A DNA stretch of 64,000 bases from positions 44,395,278 to 44,459,277 of the forward strand of contig NW_026262701.1 in assembly GCF_021869535.1 (NCBI RefSeq). The letters are read 5' to 3'. A program made the position numbers and the translations under genes. The stretch's first letter is position 1; every line of letters starts with the position of its first letter. The notes under the pieces were generated by a model. That model saw nothing but the letters and a program-made list of their open reading frames with translations. It did no database searches and was not told the origin of the DNA. The DNA is from Mytilus californianus (lineage: Eukaryota > Mollusca > Bivalvia > Mytilida > Mytilidae). This document shows positions 27,283 to 42,020 of the stretch, in pieces.

Positions 27283-30200
27283 GGTAGCAATACACAGTTA
27301 GGAAAAAAACTTAAAATTGACACTCATAATTTTTAAACACCCTCTTTCCCTTCCTTTCTAACAAATAAGGCTTAATATTTGTGTTATGCATGTGTATATT
27401 TATAGAAAGAGAATCTTCCATAGATTTGATTTCTAATGGTTATAATGGTGAAATATAATCTCTTTTGGGTGTAACCATGGCAACAATCTGCATTTCTTTG
27501 ATACAAAATATTGCATAAAAGGGGGGTGAACATGTCACAAAAGTCTCCAAAATTTGGTCCAACGGAAAATTTCAATCAATTACAGTGATACCTTTCCTGA
27601 ATCCATAGACATATATCTATCAAAAGGTCCAAAAAAAATCATATGCATTTCTGCTCGTTTTTCCATAAAATTGAATTGAAAAGATCGAGCGCAAAATCTT
27701 TGTTGATAAACACTGCAATAATTTATGGACCTATGGGCGGTACGGATAGGAAAATACGGACTGTCAAACAGAAAAATGGCCTATAAAACATGCTAAAAAC
27801 AATCTAAATGTTCATATAAACCCACTAAGGCGGCTTTATTATTCTTCAATTATCTAAAAATCAATTTTATTGTACAAAAACTTTCATATTTAAAAAATTC
27901 ACCATGGCCATAATGCGAAACTAAACTTCTAACTGTGTATTGCTACCTTAAGGATAAACATTTTTTTTTTCAATTCCACTTAAAATGGATTTCTGTGTTC
28001 TGCTAGCTTAAACGAGCAAATTGGCCTGCTAGTTTTGAAAATTGGTTCAGAAATAAATATTTTATGAAGGTTAGCAGTTGACACTGAAATGCAACAAAAA
28101 AGTGATCTGGTGAAACATGCCATGTCAAAGTGTAAATTCTCCTTTTTTAGTCAAATTTCTAAAACTATACCTTCTGTGCTTGTCTTTTCTTGTTTAAAAA
28201 CTTAAATTAACCTTAATAGTAGACAAATTTTACAAGTTAAAGCTATTTTAAGGCTTTAGAATGTCAATTTTGTTGTGTATTAGCATACCAAAGCCTTGGT
28301 TAAAATTTAGCAAATACTGAATTAATTTATAACAGCGGGAACAAATTTAGACTTAATTCATGCTAAATTGTGACTTTATACTTGCTAAAATAATAAATTT
28401 GATTTAGTCGCATGAAAAAATATAAAGCGTTCCCTTCTGAGGTTTCTACATAACGCGCATTGTTTCTTTTCCAAGGGGTAGCCAATAAAGTATCAATTTA
28501 TGACCGAACCAAGTCTTTGTGTCAAAATGTCTATATTGGTTGCTAAGGACAATAAACAAAAAAACTAACATATATTGTCATACTAAAAGATGTTTCTCCC
28601 TCAGAATTGTATCTATAATCTAAATATCAATAGATTTGTGGTATGATTTGTCTAAAAATAAGCAATTCTGTGCTTTGTCAAATGCCATAAGGTAGCAATA
28701 CACAGTTAGGAAAAAAACTTAAAATTGACACTCATAATTTTTAAACACCCTCTTTCCCTTCCTTTCTAACAAATAAGGCTTAATATTTGTGTTATGCATG
28801 TGTATATTTATAGAAAGAGAATCTTCCATAGATTTGATTTCTAATGGTTATAATGGTGAAATATAATCTCTTTTGGGTGTAACCATGGCAACAATCTGCA
28901 TTTCTTTGATACAAAATATTGCATAAAAGGGGGGTGAACATGTCACAAAAGTCTCCAAAATTTGGTCCAACGGAAAATTTCAATCAATTACAGTGATACC
29001 TTTCCTGAATCCATAGACATATATCTATCAAAAGGTCCAAAAAAAATCATATGCATTTCTGCTCGTTTTTCCATAAAATTGAATTGAAAAGATCGAGCGC
29101 AAAATCTTTGTTGATAAACACTGCAATAATTTATGGACCTATGGGCGGTACGGATAGGAAAATACGGACTGTCAAACAGAAAAATGGCCTATAAAACATG
29201 CTAAAAACAATCTAAATGTTCATATAAACCCACTAAGGCGGCTTTATTATTCTTCAATTATCTAAAAATCAATTTTATTGTACAAAAACTTTCATATTTA
29301 AAAAATTCACCATGGCCATAATGCGAAACTAAACTTCTAACTGTGTATTGCTACCTTAAGGATAAACATTTTTTTTTTCAATTCCACTTAAAATGGATTT
29401 CTGTGTTCTGCTAGCTTAAACGAGCAAATTGGCCTGCTAGTTTTGAAAATTGGTTCAGAAATAAATATTTTATGAAGGTTAGCAGTTGACACTGAAATGC
29501 AACAAAAAAGTGATCTGGTGAAACATGCCATGTCAAAGTGTAAATTCTCCTTTTTTAGTCAAATTTCTAAAACTATACCTTCTGTGCTTGTCTTTTCTTG
29601 TTTAAAAACTTAAATTAACCTTAATAGTAGACAAATTTTACAAGTTAAAGCTATTTTAAGGCTTTAGAATGTCAATTTTGTTGTGTATTAGCATACCAAA
29701 GCCTTGGTTAAAATTTAGCAAATACTGAATTAATTTATAACAGCGGGAACAAATTTAGACTTAATTCATGCTAAATTGTGACTTTATACTTGCTAAAATA
29801 ATAAATTTGATTTAGTCGCATGAAAAAATATAAAGCGTTCCCTTCTGAGGTTTCTACATAACGCGCATTGTTTCTTTTCCAAGGGGTAGCCAATAAAGTA
29901 TCAATTTATGACCGAACCAAGTCTTTGTGTCAAAATGTCTATATTGGTTGCTAAGGACAATAAACAAAAAAACTAACATATATTGTCATACTAAAAGATG
30001 TTTCTCCCTCAGAATTGTATCTATAATCTAAATATCAATAGATTTGTGGTATGATTTGTCTAAAAATAAGCAATTCTGTGCTTTGTCAAATGCCATAAGG
30101 TAGCAATACACAGTTAGGAAAAAAACTTAAAATTGACACTCATAATTTTTAAACACCCTCTTTCCCTTCCTTTCTAACAAATAAGGCTTAATATTTGTGT

Positions 30201-31502
30201 TATGCATGTGTATATTTATAGAAAGAGAATCTTCCATAGATTTGATTTCTAATGGTTATAATGGTGAAATATAATCTCTTTTGGGTGTAACCATGGCAAC
30301 AATCTGCATTTCTTTGATACAAAATATTGCATAAAAGGGGGGTGAACATGTCACAAAAGTCTCCAAAATTTGGTCCAACGGAAAATTTCAATCAATTACA
30401 GTGATACCTTTCCTGAATCCATAGACATATATCTATCAAAAGGTCCAAAAAAAATCATATGCATTTCTGCTCGTTTTTCCATAAAATTGAATTGAAAAGA
30501 TCGAGCGCAAAATCTTTGTTGATAAACACTGCAATAATTTATGGACCTATGGGCGGTACGGATAGGAAAATACGGACTGTCAAACAGAAAAATGGCCTAT
30601 AAAACATGCTAAAAACAATCTAAATGTTCATATAAACCCACTAAGGCGGCTTTATTATTCTTCAATTATCTAAAAATCAATTTTATTGTACAAAAACTTT
30701 CATATTTAAAAAATTCACCATGGCCATAATGCGAAACTAAACTTCTAACTGTGTATTGCTACCTTAAGGATAAACATTTTTTTTTTCAATTCCACTTAAA
30801 ATGGATTTCTGTGTTCTGCTAGCTTAAACGAGCAAATTGGCCTGCTAGTTTTGAAAATTGGTTCAGAAATAAATATTTTATGAAGGTTAGCAGTTGACAC
30901 TGAAATGCAACAAAAAAGTGATCTGGTGAAACATGCCATGTCAAAGTGTAAATTCTCCTTTTTTAGTCAAATTTCTAAAACTATACCTTCTGTGCTTGTC
31001 TTTTCTTGTTTAAAAACTTAAATTAACCTTAATAGTAGACAAATTTTACAAGTTAAAGCTATTTTAAGGCTTTAGAATGTCAATTTTGTTGTGTATTAGC
31101 ATACCAAAGCCTTGGTTAAAATTTAGCAAATACTGAATTAATTTATAACAGCGGGAACAAATTTAGACTTAATTCATGCTAAATTGTGACTTTATACTTG
31201 CTAAAATAATAAATTTGATTTAGTCGCATGAAAAAATATAAAGCGTTCCCTTCTGAGGTTTCTACATAACGCGCATTGTTTCTTTTCCAAGGGGTAGCCA
31301 ATAAAGTATCAATTTATGACCGAACCAAGTCTTTGTGTCAAAATGTCTATATTGGTTGCTAAGGACAATAAACAAAAAAACTAACATATATTGTCATACT
31401 AAAAGATGTTTCTCCCTCAGAATTGTATCTATAATCTAAATATCAATAGATTTGTGGTATGATTTGTCTAAAAATAAGCAATTCTGTGCTTTGTCAAATG
31501 CC

Positions 31503-32241
31503 TTAAGGATAAACATTTTTTTTTTCAATTCCACTTAAAATGGATTTCTGTGTTCTGCTAGCTTAAACGAGCAAATTGGCCTGCTAGTTTTGAAAATTGG
31601 TTCAGAAATAAATATTTTATGAAGGTTAGCAGTTGACACTGAAATGCAACAAAAAAGTGATCTGGTGAAACATGCCATGTCAAAGTGTAAATTCTCCTTT
31701 TTTAGTCAAATTTCTAAAACTATACCTTCTGTGCTTGTCTTTTCTTGTTTAAAAACTTAAATTAACCTTAATAGTAGACAAATTTTACAAGTTAAAGCTA
31801 TTTTAAGGCTTTAGAATGTCAATTTTGTTGTGTATTAGCATACCAAAGCCTTGGTTAAAATTTAGCAAATACTGAATTAATTTATAACAGCGGGAACAAA
31901 TTTAGACTTAATTCATGCTAAATTGTGACTTTATACTTGCTAAAATAATAAATTTGATTTAGTCGCATGAAAAAATATAAAGCGTTCCCTTCTGAGGTTT
32001 CTACATAACGCGCATTGTTTCTTTTCCAAGGGGTAGCCAATAAAGTATCAATTTATGACCGAACCAAGTCTTTGTGTCAAAATGTCTATATTGGTTGCTA
32101 AGGACAATAAACAAAAAAACTAACATATATTGTCATACTAAAAGATGTTTCTCCCTCAGAATTGTATCTATAATCTAAATATCAATAGATTTGTGGTATG
32201 ATTTGTCTAAAAATAAGCAATTCTGTGCTTTGTCAAATGCC
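31503..32241 (+). repeat. MITE-free 739-bp unit (empty site)
   Basis: Here the text reads AAATGCC-TTAA-GGATAAAC directly, with the 665-bp element absent and a single TTAA at 31503-31506. Two spacers (30768-31502 and 31507-32241) are therefore adjacent head to tail. By eye they match each other and the other spacers. Confidence 0.95.
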
Positions 32242-35200
32242 ATAAGGTAGCAATACACAGTTAGGAAAAAAACTTAAAATTGACACTCATAATTTTTAAA
32301 CACCCTCTTTCCCTTCCTTTCTAACAAATAAGGCTTAATATTTGTGTTATGCATGTGTATATTTATAGAAAGAGAATCTTCCATAGATTTGATTTCTAAT
32401 GGTTATAATGGTGAAATATAATCTCTTTTGGGTGTAACCATGGCAACAATCTGCATTTCTTTGATACAAAATATTGCATAAAAGGGGGGTGAACATGTCA
32501 CAAAAGTCTCCAAAATTTGGTCCAACGGAAAATTTCAATCAATTACAGTGATACCTTTCCTGAATCCATAGACATATATCTATCAAAAGGTCCAAAAAAA
32601 ATCATATGCATTTCTGCTCGTTTTTCCATAAAATTGAATTGAAAAGATCGAGCGCAAAATCTTTGTTGATAAACACTGCAATAATTTATGGACCTATGGG
32701 CGGTACGGATAGGAAAATACGGACTGTCAAACAGAAAAATGGCCTATAAAACATGCTAAAAACAATCTAAATGTTCATATAAACCCACTAAGGCGGCTTT
32801 ATTATTCTTCAATTATCTAAAAATCAATTTTATTGTACAAAAACTTTCATATTTAAAAAATTCACCATGGCCATAATGCGAAACTAAACTTCTAACTGTG
32901 TATTGCTACCTTAAGGATAAACATTTTTTTTTTCAATTCCACTTAAAATGGATTTCTGTGTTCTGCTAGCTTAAACGAGCAAATTGGCCTGCTAGTTTTG
33001 AAAATTGGTTCAGAAATAAATATTTTATGAAGGTTAGCAGTTGACACTGAAATGCAACAAAAAAGTGATCTGGTGAAACATGCCATGTCAAAGTGTAAAT
33101 TCTCCTTTTTTAGTCAAATTTCTAAAACTATACCTTCTGTGCTTGTCTTTTCTTGTTTAAAAACTTAAATTAACCTTAATAGTAGACAAATTTTACAAGT
33201 TAAAGCTATTTTAAGGCTTTAGAATGTCAATTTTGTTGTGTATTAGCATACCAAAGCCTTGGTTAAAATTTAGCAAATACTGAATTAATTTATAACAGCG
33301 GGAACAAATTTAGACTTAATTCATGCTAAATTGTGACTTTATACTTGCTAAAATAATAAATTTGATTTAGTCGCATGAAAAAATATAAAGCGTTCCCTTC
33401 TGAGGTTTCTACATAACGCGCATTGTTTCTTTTCCAAGGGGTAGCCAATAAAGTATCAATTTATGACCGAACCAAGTCTTTGTGTCAAAATGTCTATATT
33501 GGTTGCTAAGGACAATAAACAAAAAAACTAACATATATTGTCATACTAAAAGATGTTTCTCCCTCAGAATTGTATCTATAATCTAAATATCAATAGATTT
33601 GTGGTATGATTTGTCTAAAAATAAGCAATTCTGTGCTTTGTCAAATGCCATAAGGTAGCAATACACAGTTAGGAAAAAAACTTAAAATTGACACTCATAA
33701 TTTTTAAACACCCTCTTTCCCTTCCTTTCTAACAAATAAGGCTTAATATTTGTGTTATGCATGTGTATATTTATAGAAAGAGAATCTTCCATAGATTTGA
33801 TTTCTAATGGTTATAATGGTGAAATATAATCTCTTTTGGGTGTAACCATGGCAACAATCTGCATTTCTTTGATACAAAATATTGCATAAAAGGGGGGTGA
33901 ACATGTCACAAAAGTCTCCAAAATTTGGTCCAACGGAAAATTTCAATCAATTACAGTGATACCTTTCCTGAATCCATAGACATATATCTATCAAAAGGTC
34001 CAAAAAAAATCATATGCATTTCTGCTCGTTTTTCCATAAAATTGAATTGAAAAGATCGAGCGCAAAATCTTTGTTGATAAACACTGCAATAATTTATGGA
34101 CCTATGGGCGGTACGGATAGGAAAATACGGACTGTCAAACAGAAAAATGGCCTATAAAACATGCTAAAAACAATCTAAATGTTCATATAAACCCACTAAG
34201 GCGGCTTTATTATTCTTCAATTATCTAAAAATCAATTTTATTGTACAAAAACTTTCATATTTAAAAAATTCACCATGGCCATAATGCGAAACTAAACTTC
34301 TAACTGTGTATTGCTACCTTAAGGATAAACATTTTTTTTTTCAATTCCACTTAAAATGGATTTCTGTGTTCTGCTAGCTTAAACGAGCAAATTGGCCTGC
34401 TAGTTTTGAAAATTGGTTCAGAAATAAATATTTTATGAAGGTTAGCAGTTGACACTGAAATGCAACAAAAAAGTGATCTGGTGAAACATGCCATGTCAAA
34501 GTGTAAATTCTCCTTTTTTAGTCAAATTTCTAAAACTATACCTTCTGTGCTTGTCTTTTCTTGTTTAAAAACTTAAATTAACCTTAATAGTAGACAAATT
34601 TTACAAGTTAAAGCTATTTTAAGGCTTTAGAATGTCAATTTTGTTGTGTATTAGCATACCAAAGCCTTGGTTAAAATTTAGCAAATACTGAATTAATTTA
34701 TAACAGCGGGAACAAATTTAGACTTAATTCATGCTAAATTGTGACTTTATACTTGCTAAAATAATAAATTTGATTTAGTCGCATGAAAAAATATAAAGCG
34801 TTCCCTTCTGAGGTTTCTACATAACGCGCATTGTTTCTTTTCCAAGGGGTAGCCAATAAAGTATCAATTTATGACCGAACCAAGTCTTTGTGTCAAAATG
34901 TCTATATTGGTTGCTAAGGACAATAAACAAAAAAACTAACATATATTGTCATACTAAAAGATGTTTCTCCCTCAGAATTGTATCTATAATCTAAATATCA
35001 ATAGATTTGTGGTATGATTTGTCTAAAAATAAGCAATTCTGTGCTTTGTCAAATGCCATAAGGTAGCAATACACAGTTAGGAAAAAAACTTAAAATTGAC
35101 ACTCATAATTTTTAAACACCCTCTTTCCCTTCCTTTCTAACAAATAAGGCTTAATATTTGTGTTATGCATGTGTATATTTATAGAAAGAGAATCTTCCAT

Positions 35201-38200
35201 AGATTTGATTTCTAATGGTTATAATGGTGAAATATAATCTCTTTTGGGTGTAACCATGGCAACAATCTGCATTTCTTTGATACAAAATATTGCATAAAAG
35301 GGGGGTGAACATGTCACAAAAGTCTCCAAAATTTGGTCCAACGGAAAATTTCAATCAATTACAGTGATACCTTTCCTGAATCCATAGACATATATCTATC
35401 AAAAGGTCCAAAAAAAATCATATGCATTTCTGCTCGTTTTTCCATAAAATTGAATTGAAAAGATCGAGCGCAAAATCTTTGTTGATAAACACTGCAATAA
35501 TTTATGGACCTATGGGCGGTACGGATAGGAAAATACGGACTGTCAAACAGAAAAATGGCCTATAAAACATGCTAAAAACAATCTAAATGTTCATATAAAC
35601 CCACTAAGGCGGCTTTATTATTCTTCAATTATCTAAAAATCAATTTTATTGTACAAAAACTTTCATATTTAAAAAATTCACCATGGCCATAATGCGAAAC
35701 TAAACTTCTAACTGTGTATTGCTACCTTAAGGATAAACATTTTTTTTTTCAATTCCACTTAAAATGGATTTCTGTGTTCTGCTAGCTTAAACGAGCAAAT
35801 TGGCCTGCTAGTTTTGAAAATTGGTTCAGAAATAAATATTTTATGAAGGTTAGCAGTTGACACTGAAATGCAACAAAAAAGTGATCTGGTGAAACATGCC
35901 ATGTCAAAGTGTAAATTCTCCTTTTTTAGTCAAATTTCTAAAACTATACCTTCTGTGCTTGTCTTTTCTTGTTTAAAAACTTAAATTAACCTTAATAGTA
36001 GACAAATTTTACAAGTTAAAGCTATTTTAAGGCTTTAGAATGTCAATTTTGTTGTGTATTAGCATACCAAAGCCTTGGTTAAAATTTAGCAAATACTGAA
36101 TTAATTTATAACAGCGGGAACAAATTTAGACTTAATTCATGCTAAATTGTGACTTTATACTTGCTAAAATAATAAATTTGATTTAGTCGCATGAAAAAAT
36201 ATAAAGCGTTCCCTTCTGAGGTTTCTACATAACGCGCATTGTTTCTTTTCCAAGGGGTAGCCAATAAAGTATCAATTTATGACCGAACCAAGTCTTTGTG
36301 TCAAAATGTCTATATTGGTTGCTAAGGACAATAAACAAAAAAACTAACATATATTGTCATACTAAAAGATGTTTCTCCCTCAGAATTGTATCTATAATCT
36401 AAATATCAATAGATTTGTGGTATGATTTGTCTAAAAATAAGCAATTCTGTGCTTTGTCAAATGCCATAAGGTAGCAATACACAGTTAGGAAAAAAACTTA
36501 AAATTGACACTCATAATTTTTAAACACCCTCTTTCCCTTCCTTTCTAACAAATAAGGCTTAATATTTGTGTTATGCATGTGTATATTTATAGAAAGAGAA
36601 TCTTCCATAGATTTGATTTCTAATGGTTATAATGGTGAAATATAATCTCTTTTGGGTGTAACCATGGCAACAATCTGCATTTCTTTGATACAAAATATTG
36701 CATAAAAGGGGGGTGAACATGTCACAAAAGTCTCCAAAATTTGGTCCAACGGAAAATTTCAATCAATTACAGTGATACCTTTCCTGAATCCATAGACATA
36801 TATCTATCAAAAGGTCCAAAAAAAATCATATGCATTTCTGCTCGTTTTTCCATAAAATTGAATTGAAAAGATCGAGCGCAAAATCTTTGTTGATAAACAC
36901 TGCAATAATTTATGGACCTATGGGCGGTACGGATAGGAAAATACGGACTGTCAAACAGAAAAATGGCCTATAAAACATGCTAAAAACAATCTAAATGTTC
37001 ATATAAACCCACTAAGGCGGCTTTATTATTCTTCAATTATCTAAAAATCAATTTTATTGTACAAAAACTTTCATATTTAAAAAATTCACCATGGCCATAA
37101 TGCGAAACTAAACTTCTAACTGTGTATTGCTACCTTAAGGATAAACATTTTTTTTTTCAATTCCACTTAAAATGGATTTCTGTGTTCTGCTAGCTTAAAC
37201 GAGCAAATTGGCCTGCTAGTTTTGAAAATTGGTTCAGAAATAAATATTTTATGAAGGTTAGCAGTTGACACTGAAATGCAACAAAAAAGTGATCTGGTGA
37301 AACATGCCATGTCAAAGTGTAAATTCTCCTTTTTTAGTCAAATTTCTAAAACTATACCTTCTGTGCTTGTCTTTTCTTGTTTAAAAACTTAAATTAACCT
37401 TAATAGTAGACAAATTTTACAAGTTAAAGCTATTTTAAGGCTTTAGAATGTCAATTTTGTTGTGTATTAGCATACCAAAGCCTTGGTTAAAATTTAGCAA
37501 ATACTGAATTAATTTATAACAGCGGGAACAAATTTAGACTTAATTCATGCTAAATTGTGACTTTATACTTGCTAAAATAATAAATTTGATTTAGTCGCAT
37601 GAAAAAATATAAAGCGTTCCCTTCTGAGGTTTCTACATAACGCGCATTGTTTCTTTTCCAAGGGGTAGCCAATAAAGTATCAATTTATGACCGAACCAAG
37701 TCTTTGTGTCAAAATGTCTATATTGGTTGCTAAGGACAATAAACAAAAAAACTAACATATATTGTCATACTAAAAGATGTTTCTCCCTCAGAATTGTATC
37801 TATAATCTAAATATCAATAGATTTGTGGTATGATTTGTCTAAAAATAAGCAATTCTGTGCTTTGTCAAATGCCATAAGGTAGCAATACACAGTTAGGAAA
37901 AAAACTTAAAATTGACACTCATAATTTTTAAACACCCTCTTTCCCTTCCTTTCTAACAAATAGGGCTTAATATTTGTGTTATGCATGTGTATATTTATAG
38001 AAAGAGAATCTTCCATAGATTTGATTTCTAATGGTTATAATGGTGAAATATAATCTCTTTTGGGTGTAACCATGGCAACAATCTGCATTTCTTTGATACA
38101 AAATATTGCATAAAAGGGGGGTGAACATGTCACAAAAGTCTCCAAAATTTGGTCCAACGGAAAATTTCAATCAATTACAGTGATACCTTTCCTGAATCCA

Positions 38201-40693
38201 TAGACATATATCTATCAAAAGGTCCAAAAAAAATCATATGCATTTCTGCTCGTTTTTCCATAAAATTGAATTGAAAAGATCGAGCGCAAAATCTTTGTTG
38301 ATAAACACTGCAATAATTTATGGACCTATGGGCGGTACGGATAGGAAAATACGGACTGTCAAACAGAAAAATGGCCTATAAAACATGCTAAAAACAATCT
38401 AAATGTTCATATAAACCCACTAAGGCGGCTTTATTATTCTTCAATTATCTAAAAATCAATTTTATTGTACAAAAACTTTCATATTTAAAAAATTCACCAT
38501 GGCCATAATGCGAAACTAAACTTCTAACTGTGTATTGCTACCTTAAGGATAAACATTTTTTTTTTCAATTCCACTTAAAATGGATTTCTGTGTTCTGCTA
38601 GCTTAAACGAGCAAATTGGCCTGCTAGTTTTGAAAATTGGTTCAGAAATAAATATTTTATGAAGGTTAGCAGTTGACACTGAAATGCAACAAAAAAGTGA
38701 TCTGGTGAAACATGCCATGTCAAAGTGTAAATTCTCCTTTTTTAGTCAAATTTCTAAAACTATACCTTCTGTGCTTGTCTTTTCTTGTTTAAAAACTTAA
38801 ATTAACCTTAATAGTAGACAAATTTTACAAGTTAAAGCTATTTTAAGGCTTTAGAATGTCAATTTTGTTGTGTATTAGCATACCAAAGCCTTGGTTAAAA
38901 TTTAGCAAATACTGAATTAATTTATAACAGCGGGAACAAATTTAGACTTAATTCATGCTAAATTGTGACTTTATACTTGCTAAAATAATAAATTTGATTT
39001 AGTCGCATGAAAAAATATAAAGCGTTCCCTTCTGAGGTTTCTACATAACGCGCATTGTTTCTTTTCCAAGGGGTAGCCAATAAAGTATCAATTTATGACC
39101 GAACCAAGTCTTTGTGTCAAAATGTCTATATTGGTTGCTAAGGACAATAAACAAATAAACTAACATATATTGTCATACTAAAAGATGTTTCTCCCTCAGA
39201 ATTGTATCTATAATCTAAATATCAATAGATTTGTGGTATGATTTGTCTAAAAATAAGCAATTCTGTGCTTTGTCAAATGCCATAAGGTAGCAATACACAG
39301 TTAGGAAAAAAACTTAAAATTGACACTCATAATTTTTAAACACCCTCTTTCCCTTCCTTTCTAACAAATAAGGCTTAATATTTGTGTTATGCATGTGTAT
39401 ATTTATAGAAAGAGAATCTTCCATAGATTTGATTTCTAATGGTTATAATGGTGAAATATAATCTCTTTTGGGTGTAACCATGGCAACAATCTGCATTTCT
39501 TTGATACAAAATATTGCATAAAAGGGGGGTGAACATGTCACAAAAGTCTCCAAAATTTGGTCCAACGGAAAATTTCAATCAATTACAGTGATACCTTTCC
39601 TGAATCCATAGACATATATCTATCAAAAGGTCCAAAAAAAATCATATGCATTTCTGCTCGTTTTTCCATAAAATTGAATTGAAAAGATCGAGCGCAAAAT
39701 CTTTGTTGATAAACACTGCAATAATTTATGGACCTATGGGCGGTACGGATAGGAAAATACGGACTGTCAAACAGAAAAATGGCCTATAAAACATGCTAAA
39801 AACAATCTAAATGTTCATATAAACCCACTAAGGCGGCTTTATTATTCTTCAATTATCTAAAAATCAATTTTATTGTACAAAAACTTTCATATTTAAAAAA
39901 TTCACCATGGCCATAATGCGAAACTAAACTTCTAACTGTGTATTGCTACCTTAAGGATAAACATTTTTTTTTTCAATTCCACTTAAAATGGATTTCTGTG
40001 TTCTGCTAGCTTAAACGAGCAAATTGGCCTGCTAGTTTTGAAAATTGGTTCAGAAATAAATATTTTATGAAGGTTAGCAGTTGACACTGAAATGCAACAA
40101 AAAAGTGATCTGGTGAAACATGCCATGTCAAAGTGTAAATTCTCCTTTTTTAGTCAAATTTCTAAAACTATACCTTCTGTGCTTGTCTTTTCTTGTTTAA
40201 AAACTTAAATTAACCTTAATAGTAGACAAATTTTACAAGTTAAAGCTATTTTAAGGCTTTAGAATGTCAATTTTGTTGTGTATTAGCATACCAAAGCCTT
40301 GGTTAAAATTTAGCAAATACTGAATTAATTTATAACAGCGGGAACAAATTTAGACTTAATTCATGCTAAATTGTGACTTTATACTTGCTAAAATAATAAA
40401 TTTGATTTAGTCGCATGAAAAAATATAAAGCGTTCCCTTCTGAGGTTTCTACATAACGCGCATTGTTTCTTTTCCAAGGGGTAGCCAATAAAGTATCAAT
40501 TTATGACCGAACCAAGTCTTTGTGTCAAAATGTCTATATTGGTTGCTAAGGACAATAAACAAAAAAACTAACATATATTGTCATACTAAAAGATGTTTCT
40601 CCCTCAGAATTGTATCTATAATCTAAATATCAATAGATTTGTGGTATGATTTGTCTAAAAATAAGCAATTCTGTGCTTTGTCAAATGCCATAA

Positions 40694-42020
40694 GGTAGCA
40701 ATACACAGTTAGGAAAAAAACTTAAAATTGACACTCATAATTTTTAAACACCCTCTTTCCCTTCCTTTCTAACAAATAAGGCTTAATATTTGTGTTATGC
40801 ATGTGTATATTTATAGAAAGAGAATCTTCCATAGATTTGATTTCTAATGGTTATAATGGTGAAATATAATCTCTTTTGGGTGTAACCATGGCAACAATCT
40901 GCATTTCTTTGATACAAAATATTGCATAAAAGGGGGGTGAACATGTCACAAAAGTCTCCAAAATTTGGTCCAACGGAAAATTTCAATCAATTACAGTGAT
41001 ACCTTTCCTGAATCCATAGACATATATCTTTGTTGATAAACACTGCAATAATTTATGGACCTATGGGCGGTACGGATAGGAAAATACGGACTGTCAAACA
41101 GAAAAATGGCCTATAAAACATGCTAAAAACAATCTAAATGTTCATATAAACCCACTAAGGCGGCTTTATTATTCTTCAATTATCTAAAAATCAATTTTAT
41201 TGTACAAAAACTTTCATATTTAAAAAATTCACCATGGCCATAATGCGAAACTAAACTTCTAACTGTGTATTGCTACCTTAAGGATAAACATTTTTTTTTT
41301 CAATTCCACTTAAAATGGATTTCTGTGTTCTGCTAGCTTAAACGAGCAAATTGGCCTGCTAGTTTTGAAAATTGGTTCAGAAATAAATATTTTATGAAGG
41401 TTAGCAGTTGACACTGAAATGCAACAAAAAAGTGATCTGGTGAAACATGCCATGTCAAAGTGTAAATTCTCCTTTTTTAGTCAAATTTCTAAAACTATAC
41501 CTTCTGTGCTTGTCTTTTCTTGTTTAAAAACTTAAATTAACCTTAATAGTAGACAAATTTTACAAGTTAAAGCTATTTTAAGGCTTTAGAATGTCAATTT
41601 TGTTGTGTATTAGCATACCAAAGCCTTGGTTAAAATTTAGCAAATACTGAATTAATTTATAACAGCGGGAACAAATTTAGACTTAATTCATGCTAAATTG
41701 TGACTTTATACTTGCTAAAATAATAAATTTGATTTAGTCGCATGAAAAAATATAAAGCGTTCCCTTCTGAGGTTTCTACATAACGCGCATTGTTTCTTTT
41801 CCAAGGGGTAGCCAATAAAGTATCAATTTATGACCGAACCAAGTCTTTGTGTCAAAATGTCTATATTGGTTGCTAAGGACAATAAACAAAAAAACTAACA
41901 TATATTGTCATACTAAAAGATGTTTCTCCCTCAGAATTGTATCTATAATCTAAATATCAATAGATTTGTGGTATGATTTGTCTAAAAATAAGCAATTCTG
42001 TGCTTTGTCAAATGCCATAA
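40694..42020 (+). repeat. Satellite unit with an 81-bp deletion
   Basis: This unit is 1,327 bp. The missing 81 bp lie inside the MITE-like half, joined at ATCT (41026-41029). ATCT occurs at both deletion ends in normal units, so 4 bp of microhomology flank the break. Confidence 0.95.
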
